Positions 1 through 11,000 of a DNA stretch of 64,000 nt are shown here, piece after piece. Origin of the DNA: Brasenia schreberi (lineage: Eukaryota > Streptophyta > Magnoliopsida > Nymphaeales > Cabombaceae); contig JAYKKT010000086.1 in NCBI GenBank assembly GCA_036023115.1, positions 12,353,501 through 12,417,500 of the forward strand. The letters are read 5' to 3'. Position 1 is the stretch's first letter. Every line of letters starts with the position of its first letter. The notes under the pieces are model-generated. The model saw only the letters and a program-made list of their open reading frames with translations, had not been told where the DNA came from and did not search any database. The position numbers and the translations under genes were made by a program.

Positions 1-797
1 GAATTTTAGGGTCGTGCTACCACATAATTAAAACAGTGCAAGATTAGGAGAAATTTTGTAAACTGTCTGTCCATTCGGTTTTCCTACAATAGAGCTTGGG
101 TATTCATCCTATAACTCTGTCAATAGGCGTCCAAAATCAGTGATCCTTGGTTCATTCAAAAGTTGTCTATAGCTTTCCAACAAGACCAAATTCACTAAAT
201 TTGGAACTCTGAGCATCGAGATAGAAGCTCATCTTTGAGCCTTTATATTTCTGTGACAGAACAGTTTCGGGTGTCTGAGCAGAAGCGTTTCATTTAATTA
301 ATTCTACAACATCCTAACCTGAATGCAAATCTAAAAAGTGTCCTAGACTCTCCACATCTCAAGCTTAGTCCTGTAAAATTTTAGTGATTTGTGGAGGTAT
401 TTAAGGTACTTAAAATAATTCTGGAAACAAGTCTTGAAAATATAGTTTTATGTTTTTCAGAACTTACATTTTCAAACTTGAAAACGAAGTGCACTAGTTT
501 ATCATTTTTCAACATCTTGTTTTCACGTGAATTTGGAATATCACCTATCTATTTAGAATCCCTAAGCGCTTAGGCTGACCCTTGAGCATCGGTTGAAGAA
601 GGCCTAAAGCGAAAAGAGCCCGCTTATCCACAATCGCCAAGTCGGATTCACACTTTTGCTAGTTTTTAGAAACTAGCTGGCACGCTCGCGCACTAAGTAG
701 AATTGAAAGTTTTGCTTCAAGTATCTATATAGGCTTGGAGTGAAAATTTCACATCCACAAGATGTTATGTATAGAATTAATTTATATTAGTTAAAAT
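1..797. other. intergenic, nothing recognised
   Basis: No coding region of credible length or composition is visible on either strand. The short open frames present are AT-rich and show no family motif. The sequence has the general look of old retroelement DNA, but no terminal repeat or protein domain could be identified. Confidence 0.5.
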
Positions 798-1316
798 AAA
801 AAGATACACTAGGTATTCTTTGTGATAAAAAGACATCATTAAAGTTAAAAGGTAAATATTATAGAGCAACAACTGGACCTATTATGTTTATGGTTCTAAC
901 TATTAGTCAATTAATCATCAACATATACATACGATGTTTGTGGCATAAATAAAAATGTTGAGATATATATGTGCTCATATAAAGAAAAGACCCTATACGT
1001 AATGAGGTTACTAGAAACAAATTAGGAGGCCATCAATAAATAATAAGATGAGAGAAAATCATTTCAGATGATTTGGACACGTAGAAAGATTATCAAAAGA
1101 AGATTTAGTAAGAATGTATGAGAAACTAGATGGTGAAAATATTAAAAAAGGAAGAGAAAGAGAAAACCACAAAAATATGAGAAGGAAACAATAAAAAATG
1201 ATCAAGCTTATGTTGAGTTAACCGTTAACATGACACATGATCGAGCTCTATGGAAATAAAGAATTCATGTAGTCGAGCCATCTAATATAGGAAAAGGCTT
1301 AGTTGTTGTTTGTTAT
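798..1316 (+). mobile_element. RTE-type LINE, degraded 3' fragment
   Basis: This is a decayed copy of the 3' end of the RTE family seen many times in this window. It aligns by eye with 27850-28345: the stretch around GGTATTCTTTGTGATAA, the region reading GGAAGAGAAAGAGAAAACC (the GRGRP-like C-terminal segment), and the end GGCTTAGTTGTTGTT, which is the family's TTG-repeat tail. Several frameshifts and stops are present. No target site duplication was found. Confidence 0.8.
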
Positions 1317-2269
1317 TGAATAATTATAGTTAGAGTGTTACCTTCTCTTATGTAGCTTCAAACATTTAAAATATTTCATCTTTAAATAAAGCATGTATTA
1401 ATAGATATTACAAAACATTTCATGTTACTAAAATTGGTCATATGCATATTCCATAAGTATATATTATGCATACAGATACATATAGCACATGAAATCTTGA
1501 TGTGTAACTCAAATTTATTTGGATCCAAAACTGAACTGAATGTTCAAATCTAAGATCCAAAATTAAGCCCACTTTTAAAATTAGACCCAAATTTAAATCC
1601 AAATTAGGATTCAAAAACATTTTTAATTCCAAAACCATATTCAAGTTCCAAATATGGATCCAAACTTAAATGGATCACCAAATGAATTTGATTTGGCACT
1701 GAATTCAAACTCAATCCTCATCTCAATATAACACAAATTAGATTTGGATCTAAGCCTAGAGCACCCAAATGGATCTAATGAATAGGGTCTAAAATAAATA
1801 CAAATCTTTAGTAAAAAGAATAGATAATATTCATCATTTATTCAAATGTGAGACTTTATCTAAACTTTTTGATACATAAATATATCATGATCCATTTAAC
1901 AATAGTCTTAATGATCCAAAAAAATGCAAATAATTATGAACACATAGTATCTCATATAAATAACAATGAAACATCAAAGATTCAAAGCATGCTTGCAAAT
2001 AACACCGACTATCAGATATCAAAAACATAACTGTCACGTACTTAAGATGAGAACATATTAGTAATTGATCATAAAGAGGGGCTTCAATTAAGGATTGAGT
2101 TTCATAGTTTCTTTGAAAATTCATATGAGGATCGAATTTCATAATTGCTTAACATACAGTGGAAATCATCAAAAAGGGTTGTGGCACAAATCCCTCATTA
2201 AAGTCTGAATTTGCATTCAACGTACCCTCTCGAACTCCAAATGAGTAATTTTCTTACCCAAAAATTAAA
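1317..2269. other. degenerate repeat DNA with GATCCAAA-like motifs
   Basis: The stretch 1510-1790 contains many diverged copies of motifs such as GGATCCAAA and AAATCCAAATT in both orientations. This resembles the subterminal repeat zones of hAT-type elements or an old LTR, but no terminus was found. The short open frames here have no recognisable product. Confidence 0.35.
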
Positions 2270-2345
2270 GGGCATTACTATCTGCATACTCCTTTTACTA
2301 TAAACACACCTTAATTTTTACAAATATCCAAAATACCCTGCATGG
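2270..2345 (+). repeat. MULE left terminal inverted repeat
   Basis: Pairs with 7700-7772. Matching blocks include the TAGTAAAAGGAGT-like core and the GGGTATTTTGG / GGCGTTTTGGG block. A related end is visible at 39928 and 43418 in the second MULE. Confidence 0.65.
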
Positions 2346-2759
2346 TTTTCTCTCTCCTCTCCATCATAAAATCTCATGATTTTTCCTCTTTGTCCAATGA
2401 CCTTTTTTTGTCCAATTTTCATTCATTGAAAAATTTTGTATGCTACCAACCATCATCAAGTAGTTACATACGAAACTAGTAGAATCAAACGAACAAAGAA
2501 AAAAGAAGAATGCAAAAAGAAAATCGAAGAGACTGCAATCTACCCATTTTCTCAATTTTCTTGAATTTGAAAGATTGGTTTTTAATGAGATTATTATATT
2601 TTCATTGTTTTGTTTAAAATCTTTTGATTTTTTAAATATTTGCAGATGATTTCTAATCTTGAGCGAAATTAGAAGGATGGTCAAAATTGTGGTACAAGTG
2701 TGTTCCTCCTCATGGAGGGACGTGCTTGGACATCTCTTTTCTTAATATGTTTAGGAATT

Positions 2760-5474
2760 ATACTGAAGTTATTGACTATGTAAGACTAGTTGGGAGGAAG
2801 CATAACATTATTATGGTTATTAGTTGTTCGAAGAGCAAATGCGTAATAAACAAGGTATGAGTTGCATGTGAAAGGAGTGATAAATATAGACAAAATCATT
2901 GTGTTGATGTTGAAACAAGTGGACAAACACAAAGAAGATTGGTTGCCCCTTCCTATTAAGAGGAGAGGATGGAGTTGATGGATATTGGAAGTTATATGTA
3001 GTGAATGATACACATAGCTGGATTGTATATCGAAGGAAATACTTTTGCTGGAAGATTTAGTAACTCTGAGTACAATGCAACAAAAGACCTCACACAAAGC
3101 CATTGTAAACTGAATGATATTATGATGTATTTGAAACAGGTAGACGTAGAAAATGTAAGTACTGTAAGATATATTTATAATGCAAGGATAAAAATCAAAA
3201 AGAAAAATCATGGTTTTTGATGTATTTTACAACTACTATATGATTTAGACATTATCATGCATGACATTATAAAATCCCAATATGAATACTATCAGTGATA
3301 TTGTATTTGCACATCCTCATTTTGTGCACCTACTTCATGCATTTTCATGAGTATTGGAATTTGACAACACTAAACATATAAGTGTTACTCTTGTATAGTA
3401 ATGTCTACCTATCAATAATGGTTATATATTTTAATATTTTTTATAGGTATAAGATTTGTTTCACCCTCTAAGAACTCCTCCATAGCCTTTGCTTTCATGA
3501 GTGTAGAAAAGAAAGAGAATTATATTTGAGTGTTGAGATGTATCAGAGAATTATGTACTCCAAACAAATGTTACATTTTATCTATAATGACTATGACCTA
3601 GCTTTGGTGAATGTCATTTAAATAATTTTTATAGATATGAAACACTTTTTGTTTAGATGACATATAGTAAAAAATATTAAAGCTTTATTGTAAAGTTGAC
3701 AAGAAATAAAGAGATGGTGAGTGTGTTTGCTATAAGTTGGAGGAATGTTATTCACTTATTAGATGAGACTAGTTACCAAGATGCAGTGGAGATAATGGAA
3801 TTAAAGTGGAGAAAAATTCTTGTTTTACTCTCATACGCTAAAGAATAGTCCCATACAAAGAGAAAATTGTCTCAGCATGAACAGATAGTCATTCATTATG
3901 GTACTCATATGACTAATAATTATGTAAATTTGGTTTTCACTGTATTTATATTACTTATTATTCTTCAAATATATAATAAATGTATATTCATATTTCTCAT
4001 AATAGAAAGTGCTCATGCAAGATTGAAAGGGTTTATTAGTACCTCAACTGACATATTTGATACAATTTAGAAATAGTTATATTTCTTGATGGAATTACAA
4101 ATTACAGAATTGAAGAAATCATTTGAGTAATCAAGAACTTTAAGTATGCATTACGTTGATGTGACAAAAGAGCTTATTGCAAACCTTTAGAGAAGAGTAT
4201 CATAATACACATTTCATGTTATTATAAAAGAGTACAATCATGTGAAGATGACATGATTAGATATTGGAACATGTCATTGTAACTTATGACATTCACATGA
4301 TCTACCTTATACTCAAGAGCTCAACCTTCTTATTAAATATGGTTCTTTGATATAATTATCATTCCTTTATTTATTTTAGAAAAAGCTAGATATGAAGGAT
4401 GATACCATATTTTCTATCGATCAAGTAGGAGAGGATGTAAGAACATCTATGGAGATTGTTTAGAGGAAATTATGAAATCATTTACAACACGAGAAATTTA
4501 TTAAGATATTAGATAAGAAGTTGAGTCATGAATACACTGCCCTACAGAAACTATCAATTTGTTGTCTTAAAGGGAAACCATCTAACCAATCTACCAGGTG
4601 AGACATATCAGCTTGGGAGCATGCAAACATGGCAACTTCACACAGAGGAAGGCATGGGTGTACATTGGTCGAGAATGCAATCCCTCTCTTAGGATGGGTA
4701 AATCTTCTTTAGGGAGGTATGATCTTGTTTCCATTGTTAAGAAAAATATTTTCAAGCAACTTAACTTCAAGATAACTTATAAGACGATAATACTAATATT
4801 TATGGGCATCTTCATAAATACTGAGGTAAATATTATTGGAGATAAAAATTATGGGTATAGAGCCATTAGTATACTTATAGGACATGAAAATGAGTGATGA
4901 CTTAAAGCTTATAGAGATTGCTTGAAGGAGGTGACACATAGGCTTCATATATATGCATAGGTTTTTGTAGATGATTATGGTATTGATACTGCTATTCGAC
5001 GTATTACATACATAAGAAGTGGACATGCCCTAATCAGTATTGGATGATAATATAGATTCAGTTATCACTACTCAATAGAATATAACATTGATACTCCTCT
5101 CTATGATAGGGTTTACGACATTTATGCCATTAGTGTCAGATATTCAATAGTTTGTTGTGAGGAATATGTAATATATGTGCTCTCATCATGTTGCACAATA
5201 TTTTCTAGTGGTGAGTAATATCTATATATTTTATTACTTTTTGAAGATAGTTCGTAAATTGAGGTAGATATTAATCCTCTATTTTATTTATACTTTTTTG
5301 TAGATGCATATGGCTAATGGCTATTCGATGCCTTCTATCTTTTCATCATGAAAGCGTTACTCAAATGAAAGTGTTGGGAGTTGGCCAACTATGTTTGAAG
5401 AATGTACCGACTTGTATATAAAATTGAGAGGACTAGGAGATGATGTGATACATGATATTGAGGACGACGACTAA
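2760..5474 (+). pseudogene. MULE transposase fused to OTU-like cysteine protease domain
   Basis: A MuDR-type transposase can be followed through frameshifts: an N-terminal block reading YNARIKIKKK near 3180, then IVFAHP near 3300 with the first catalytic Asp region (LEFDNT), a second Asp block (NDYDLALVNVI) near 3590, and ESAHARLKGFISTSTDIFDT at 4006-4065 holding the third acidic residue. Downstream is an OTU-like domain with the hallmark VNIIGDKNYGYRAISILIG near 4826. OTU proteases have Cys in the motif D-G-N-C-G; here the codon at 4850-4852 is TAT (Tyr), a single G-to-A change from TGT, so the protease would be inactive. The reading ends in an acidic tail and a stop at 5472-5474. Internal stops make this a pseudogene. 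MULE transposases with C-terminal OTU domains are known in plants. Confidence 0.75.
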
Positions 5475-5680
5475 GTATCAACTATTGTCCAATTGTATAT
5501 ATCATTACATGATTTCAAGATTTGAATAGATATCATATATTATGTTGATTTATAGAGTATGATATTTTTTTGCAATTACGTAAGTAGCAAAAAACTAAAA
5601 TGTTTTTCATTATAAAAATTTAGATATACACTGTTTCAAATTTACAAAATAAGGTCTAAATACAGACCAAACAAAAAATA

Positions 5681-7330
5681 TCATTCATCGTCATCATCAA
5701 GTGTCAACTGATGAATTCGTTCATGGCATTACTCATACATCTCTATGAAGCCTAACAACATAGAATCACTCACCAATGGTTGTGGCACAAGCTTTGAATG
5801 TACTAAACATGTTAAAAGTGTCTCACATGTCACACTCATACACTGATATAATAAATTAATTAGAGAAAAGTTAGTATCAGAAAACAAAAAAGGAAAACCT
5901 CTAATACAAATACAATCATTCATTTACTTGTGTGTAAAACAATTTATCACGTTGCGTAGCTGGAATAGGTAGAGCAAGACTTAATTGATTACTAAAATCT
6001 CACAAAATAAATCGATATGTCCTTTGAATATACCACTCCACATATAACTTATCACACTCGTATAAGCACAGTGCTGGAACTCCAAAATACTCAAGGTCAA
6101 AATAATGTGAGCTTAGGTCACATCACATGACTCATATTTATCTTATATGTATGTGACTTCATAGGTCTCATTATAATGGAGGGTCTTATCACTACTACTG
6201 TGATGCGTTAACGTTGACTAAACTGACAAACTACGCGATTAGACATATAAGGTTCCATAACATCTACACATCGAATGTATCTATGATATTTTAATAATTT
6301 ATATGCATTAAAATCCATATATTTTGTAGAACTATATAATTACTAGTGAGTCTACATTGCACAAAATAGTATATAAGAATATATAATATATGAATATATA
6401 ACATACAAATATATAACATTCAAAATACCTATTTTGCCGTCATCAAATTCGATTGCTTACGATATTGAGTTAGTTGATCAACAAATTAACAAGCATTATC
6501 AACACCGTATGTATAGTCTTATCCTGATACAACATACATTCTAACTGATACAATAAATAACATTAGGTCTTATTTTCATTACTCGTTATTCTTAAAACAT
6601 TAGTTTAGAGTACTTCAAACTTAATGGCCTGAGACTTAATCTCACATACGACTTCATGGATGCCCATTATCAACATATTACCTAAATTTTTTCTCCTTCT
6701 TTTAATTATCATCTTATGCATAAGGGAACAAGTTGACCCTTCATTAAAAGACCAAGTATTTTATGGACATCGTGAAGTGTAATAATCATCTCACCCTATA
6801 ACATATGGAAGTTATATGTGTCTGGTTACCATCGCTTGATAAAAGTAGTTAGCAATATATGATTCATCACATCGTATAGTAAGTTTGTTTGTCCAATTAA
6901 CTCACTACGGTCTACAAGCTCAACCCAATTTCTAAACCTAATATTCGTTCTTTTTACTGGTCAAGCTTTACCCATAATGTAACATATATGAGTTGTTATC
7001 ACTTTTTGTATTACTTGTAAATATATATTTACATATACATTAGAATAAATAGTATTGATACCAATGCATATATAGAGAGTATTTACATAAATTTACACTA
7101 AAATTTTAAAGTACTTGTTCATCCTAAATCTTATATGCAATGTGACCTTTAAAGCGTGAGAGTAATTTAGCATATTAGGACATCCCTCATCTTCAATGTC
7201 TTCAATATCGATCTTAGTATTCGAAGTTGATGTATTCTCCTTGTAACATAAAGGGCCAACTTCCTCCTCTCCTTGTTGTCGTTTACATAAGCGTTTTCCA
7301 CGTGATATCGTATTACATCTCCTAAACGAA
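5681..7330 (-). pseudogene. plant mobile domain (PMD, aminotransferase-like) gene relic
   Basis: The minus strand, read through stops, gives the signature of the plant mobile domain: NWVELVDRSELIGQTNLLYD, a block reading TTFIKRW, a PDTYNFHM block, and GEMIITLHDVHKILGLLMKG between about 6960 and 6720. C-terminal blocks EYFGVPALCLYECDKLYVEW and RTYRFI lie near 6100-6000. It ends LDDDDE with a stop at 5681-5683. It converges on the transposase-OTU gene with about 200 bp between the stops. In known plants this domain occurs both in host proteins (MAIN/MAIL) and inside transposons. Here it lies within the TIRs, so it is element cargo. The role of the domain in transposition is not established. Confidence 0.7.
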
Positions 7331-7699
7331 ACAATGGCGTTATAGTCTCGTACTCAAAGGCTATTAGTTATATCTACATAAAAAAATATTTATGAGGTTA
7401 ATGTCTCGCTCAAAGTGGGAGATGCGTCCCACACACGTCTCTATTATACATGACGTTGAAAAACTCAAGTTTTTCTGATACCTAATAACGTCACAAAATG
7501 TCAAAAAATACTGAAAACTAATAAAAATTGATACAACAAAACAAAATCAACAACCTATCTCGAAAAATCGATGAATCTGACTTCAAATTCGCAGAAGAAA
7601 TCGGAAATCCCTCGCTGGTTCTTTTAAAATCTACCTTTTCAACGAATTTTAATTTATTTTCTAGTAGAAATAACTATATAGAGTTCCTAAAACGTGAGT

Positions 7700-7772
7700 A
7701 GGGGCGTTTTGGGAAAAGAAGCAAAAATGGAACGTGTATACGGTGAAAAGGAGTGCGCGCGTATCAATACTG
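7700..7772 (-). repeat. MULE right terminal inverted repeat
   Basis: Reverse-complement partner of 2270-2345, diverged and more GC-rich (GGAGTGCGCGCG). It ends about 210 bp upstream of the ALIS start codon, so the proximal promoter of that gene abuts or includes transposon DNA. Confidence 0.6.
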
Positions 7773-7980
7773 AAAACAAAAAGCCGGATGTTACATGATA
7801 TCCCAAAACACAGATTTGACCTCTCTCTCTCTCTCTCGTTTTTCATTTCGGATTCAATCCCTGGTGGTAGTTCGTGAGGAGTTTCCATGTTGCTTCGGTC
7901 TTGGATTCAACGCTGTTGATGTTCATTAGAAGAGATTTTGGTGCTTCGTGTTTCTGGACAAGGATTTGACCTCGAAATTG
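7773..7980 (+). promoter_or_regulatory. ALIS proximal promoter and 5' leader with CT repeat and two uORFs
   Basis: A CT microsatellite (7821-7837) of the kind common near plant transcription starts lies about 145 bp before the start codon. Two short upstream frames follow: 7887-7919 (10 residues) and 7919-7969 (16 residues). They overlap as TGATG, so the stop of the first shares a base with the start of the second, and the second ends 11 nt before the main start codon. The transcription start is not visible, so it is inferred, not shown, that both uORFs are in the mRNA. Confidence 0.5.
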
Positions 7981-8062
7981 ATGGAGTCCGATGAAGCCAA
8001 TGCTCCGATTGGGACGAGTGGAGGAGGCGCCTCTCCCTTCCCCAATTCGAGACGCTCAATCG
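7981..8062 (+). CDS. ALIS: ALIS exon 1
   Basis: It starts [20 protein letters not shown] and continues to SRRSI with one base of the next codon. The donor is GT at 8063. The Ser/Gly/Ala-rich, poorly conserved cytosolic N terminus followed by an SRRS-like basic motif is usual for the family. Intron 1 (8063-9324) shows no recognisable repeat. Confidence 0.85.
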
Positions 8063-11000
8063 GTTTCCTTTCGTTTCTTCTTTTTGTTTTTCGTTCGAAC
8101 ATCTCTTGCTGATCAAAGTTGCAATCCATACTTAAGTAGCATTCATTCCTTTCATCAGTTTTTTCAATTTGATCTGATTGAGTGCTGGAACGCATGTATA
8201 TGTTTGTCACACCACAAAAATTGCATAGTCTGAAGGTTCATTGTGTGCTTATTTATGTTTCCGTAGTGACTATTGGTACTTGATTTTATTTCGTTTTGGC
8301 TCGTTCCGATCTCAACCATGCATCTATTGTAGCACCTTGGTCATAGCATGGGAAAAGAGCGAAAATGACATCATGTACAGTTTCATATGATCTTGCTAGT
8401 TTAATGAGTTCGAAGTTCATAGCCGGTGAAGCCTATGATAAATACTTGCACTTTTGAACGCCTTTTCTGTTAAGTTCATATCCTTGACCCTGCCATATTG
8501 TCATAATATTCTTGTGATCCTGATATGGTAATTAGCATAGACATCTCCTTTCACCCTTAACATATTTTGTTGTTATGAACAGCAATAAATTTCTTTTCAA
8601 AATGTATTAGTAGTTCGTGCTTTGGAATAAAAACTATCTTTCTTGCCCTATTAGCATAGACATACTGATATAGTAATTAGCATAGAATCTTCTTTAGATG
8701 TTCGGAGAAGATATCTAAAATCAATAGGATTTCCATGGATGCCAGCGTCCTTGGACAGGCACTCTAAGATGCTTCCATCAAATGTTCGATTAGAACTTGG
8801 GTATCTTACGTGAAGGCAAGAGATGGATGCAGTGATTCCTGTCCTGGGTGTCCCTGATGTTGCTGCCCTACCCCTTGGGTTTGGATAGAAATATGAATAT
8901 ATTTACTTTTTGGTACCAATATTACCCTTGGATCTAGTGTCCACATATAGATGCATCTGGTGTTTGATACAAGATGCACGTGTTCCGCTTTTTTGGGATG
9001 TTTGTATCTCTAAGACAGAAGCATGCTTCCATCAAATTGCCCGTTTGATACCAGATAAATAGGCTCCTTAACATACGTAGTGAACTAGGGAGTATTAACT
9101 GTATCCGGAGAGAATCTGCATTTAACCTTCTTATTGTAGATGCGATTCATAAAGAGCTAAAACATTCCTCTATATCTTTGAGATATTGGAATCTGCAATT
9201 TTAACATGAACTATGTACTACTTGCTATATGCATCAGCTTCTTTTGATGCACGCAATACTTTTTTTTCCTGAAAGGTACTTAGTGCATGTTTTACTACTT
9301 GGAGCTTATTATTTTATCTTTCAGCATATATGTTCATGCAGCAGCGACTTCCAGCCTGTAAACCTGCCATGACACCAACATGGGTAAGCGATTTACATTT
9401 CTTTTTTATTCAAGCTTTTATCCATAAACTGAGGATCTGCTTTTCTTCTTCTCTTTTTTGTGGCTTCTAACAGGTTATCAGCATATTCTTATTGATAGGT
9501 GCTATTTTTATCCCTATTGGAGTTGCTGCTCTCTTGGCATCCAATAATGTATAATTTGGCTTTCACAAGCATAAGTTTGTCATGGTTGGTTTTCATGATA
9601 AAATTATCATACGTTAATTTCTCACTTTGGCTTTCAGGTAGTGGAGATTGTTGATCGTTATGATGTTGAATGCATTCCTGAGGCACTTAGAGGAAATAGG
9701 ATCACATACATCACAGATAGCTCAATATCTAAAAATTGTACTCGGATACTTAAGGTACTTGTTTTGTCATGTGTAAAACCTGTTCATGCTACTTTCTTTG
9801 TGTTTAAGGCATTTTGGATGTGGCTATGCTTTTGTCTCGAGTCTCTGGAAAGGTACTGAGAAATGAGATATTGTACAAATACTTTCTTTAATATGGGAAT
9901 TCTTTTGAGCATACTGCTTTTTTTTTGTCGACAGAGTGCTTGGTCTAACCAACTCCACCCATATAAGGGATCACCCTTGCATGGCCGGTCCCAAGCCCAT
10001 ATAAAGGAGGGTTGCGTTAGGTTTTCGACAACCAATGTAAAATTTTGTCGGATTTTTATACCATAGATTACATAAATTATGAGCATTGCGTTGGGGTGTC
10101 CCCTCTTAACGACACGATGCAGAGCCTGAATGCAGTGAAAACTTAAAAGTAAGCAATAGCCATTACATTTTTGCCCGGATGTAGTGAATCTACTATAGAG
10201 AGGGTTCTCACATCATGGACGAGTATGGGTAAAGAAGTTAGTCTCGTTACATTGCCACCCGAATTTAGTGAATAAATTACAGATAGGGTCTCCACATTTT
10301 CAATATGGACGGATGTAGGGGTAAGGAAGCTAGTCCTAGATAATAAGATTCGTATTGGTTCTTGGAATATCAGAACATTGTTCGGTAAGCTAACGGAGGT
10401 GGTAGATACTATGATTCGAAGAAAGATTCATATTCTATGTTTAAAAGAGACAAAGCGGGTTGGAGAAAAAACAAAAGAGATTGAGGATACATGTTTTAAA
10501 TTATGGTACTCAGGTAAGGAACATGCTTGAAACAGAGTTGGTATTATCATAAATAAAGATTTAAAGGATAGTGTAGTAGACATAGAACGATATGATGACC
10601 GAATCATGACATTGAAATTAGTGTTAGGAGTAGAGGTTTTGAATATAGTTTGTGCTTATTGTAAATATTTGTCGATAGCCGAAGGTTGATACTTCACGAA
10701 TCAAATCCACCAAATCGCCAAGAGTCAAAGGACATTCAAGTATGAATGCCAATCTTAAGTATAACAAACAAGAGAGCGGAAGCATACAAAAACAAGTCAA
10801 AAGCTGTGCCAAGACCAGTGTTATCTGTATCGTGGGAAGCCACGATACGATACGGCCCATATCGCCCGTATCATACGATACGGGTGATATGCCCAATTTT
10901 TTTTGCAGGTTTCTGGCCTCTCTTCACTTCCCTATGCTTGTAATTTGGGTTTATAATTTTATTTATTGAATAAGAATAATTTATGAAAAAATAAAAATTG

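Larger units (their letters stand above)
2270..7772 (+). mobile_element. MULE DNA transposon with transposase-OTU and plant mobile domain genes (relic)
   Basis: This 5.5-kb element is bounded by diverged inverted repeats: the left end starts GGGCATTACTATCTGCATAC, and the reverse complement of the right end carries the same core (TACTCCTTTTAC against the complement of GGTGAAAAGGAGTGCGC). The 9 bp outside the ends are AAAATTAAA (2261-2269) and AAAACAAAA (7773-7781). They match at 7 of 9 positions, as expected for an old MULE target duplication, although low complexity weakens this evidence. Inside are a plus-strand transposase-OTU relic and a convergent minus-strand mobile-domain relic. Both are broken by stops, so the element is dead. 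Its right end reaches the promoter region of the ALIS gene. Confidence 0.75.
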
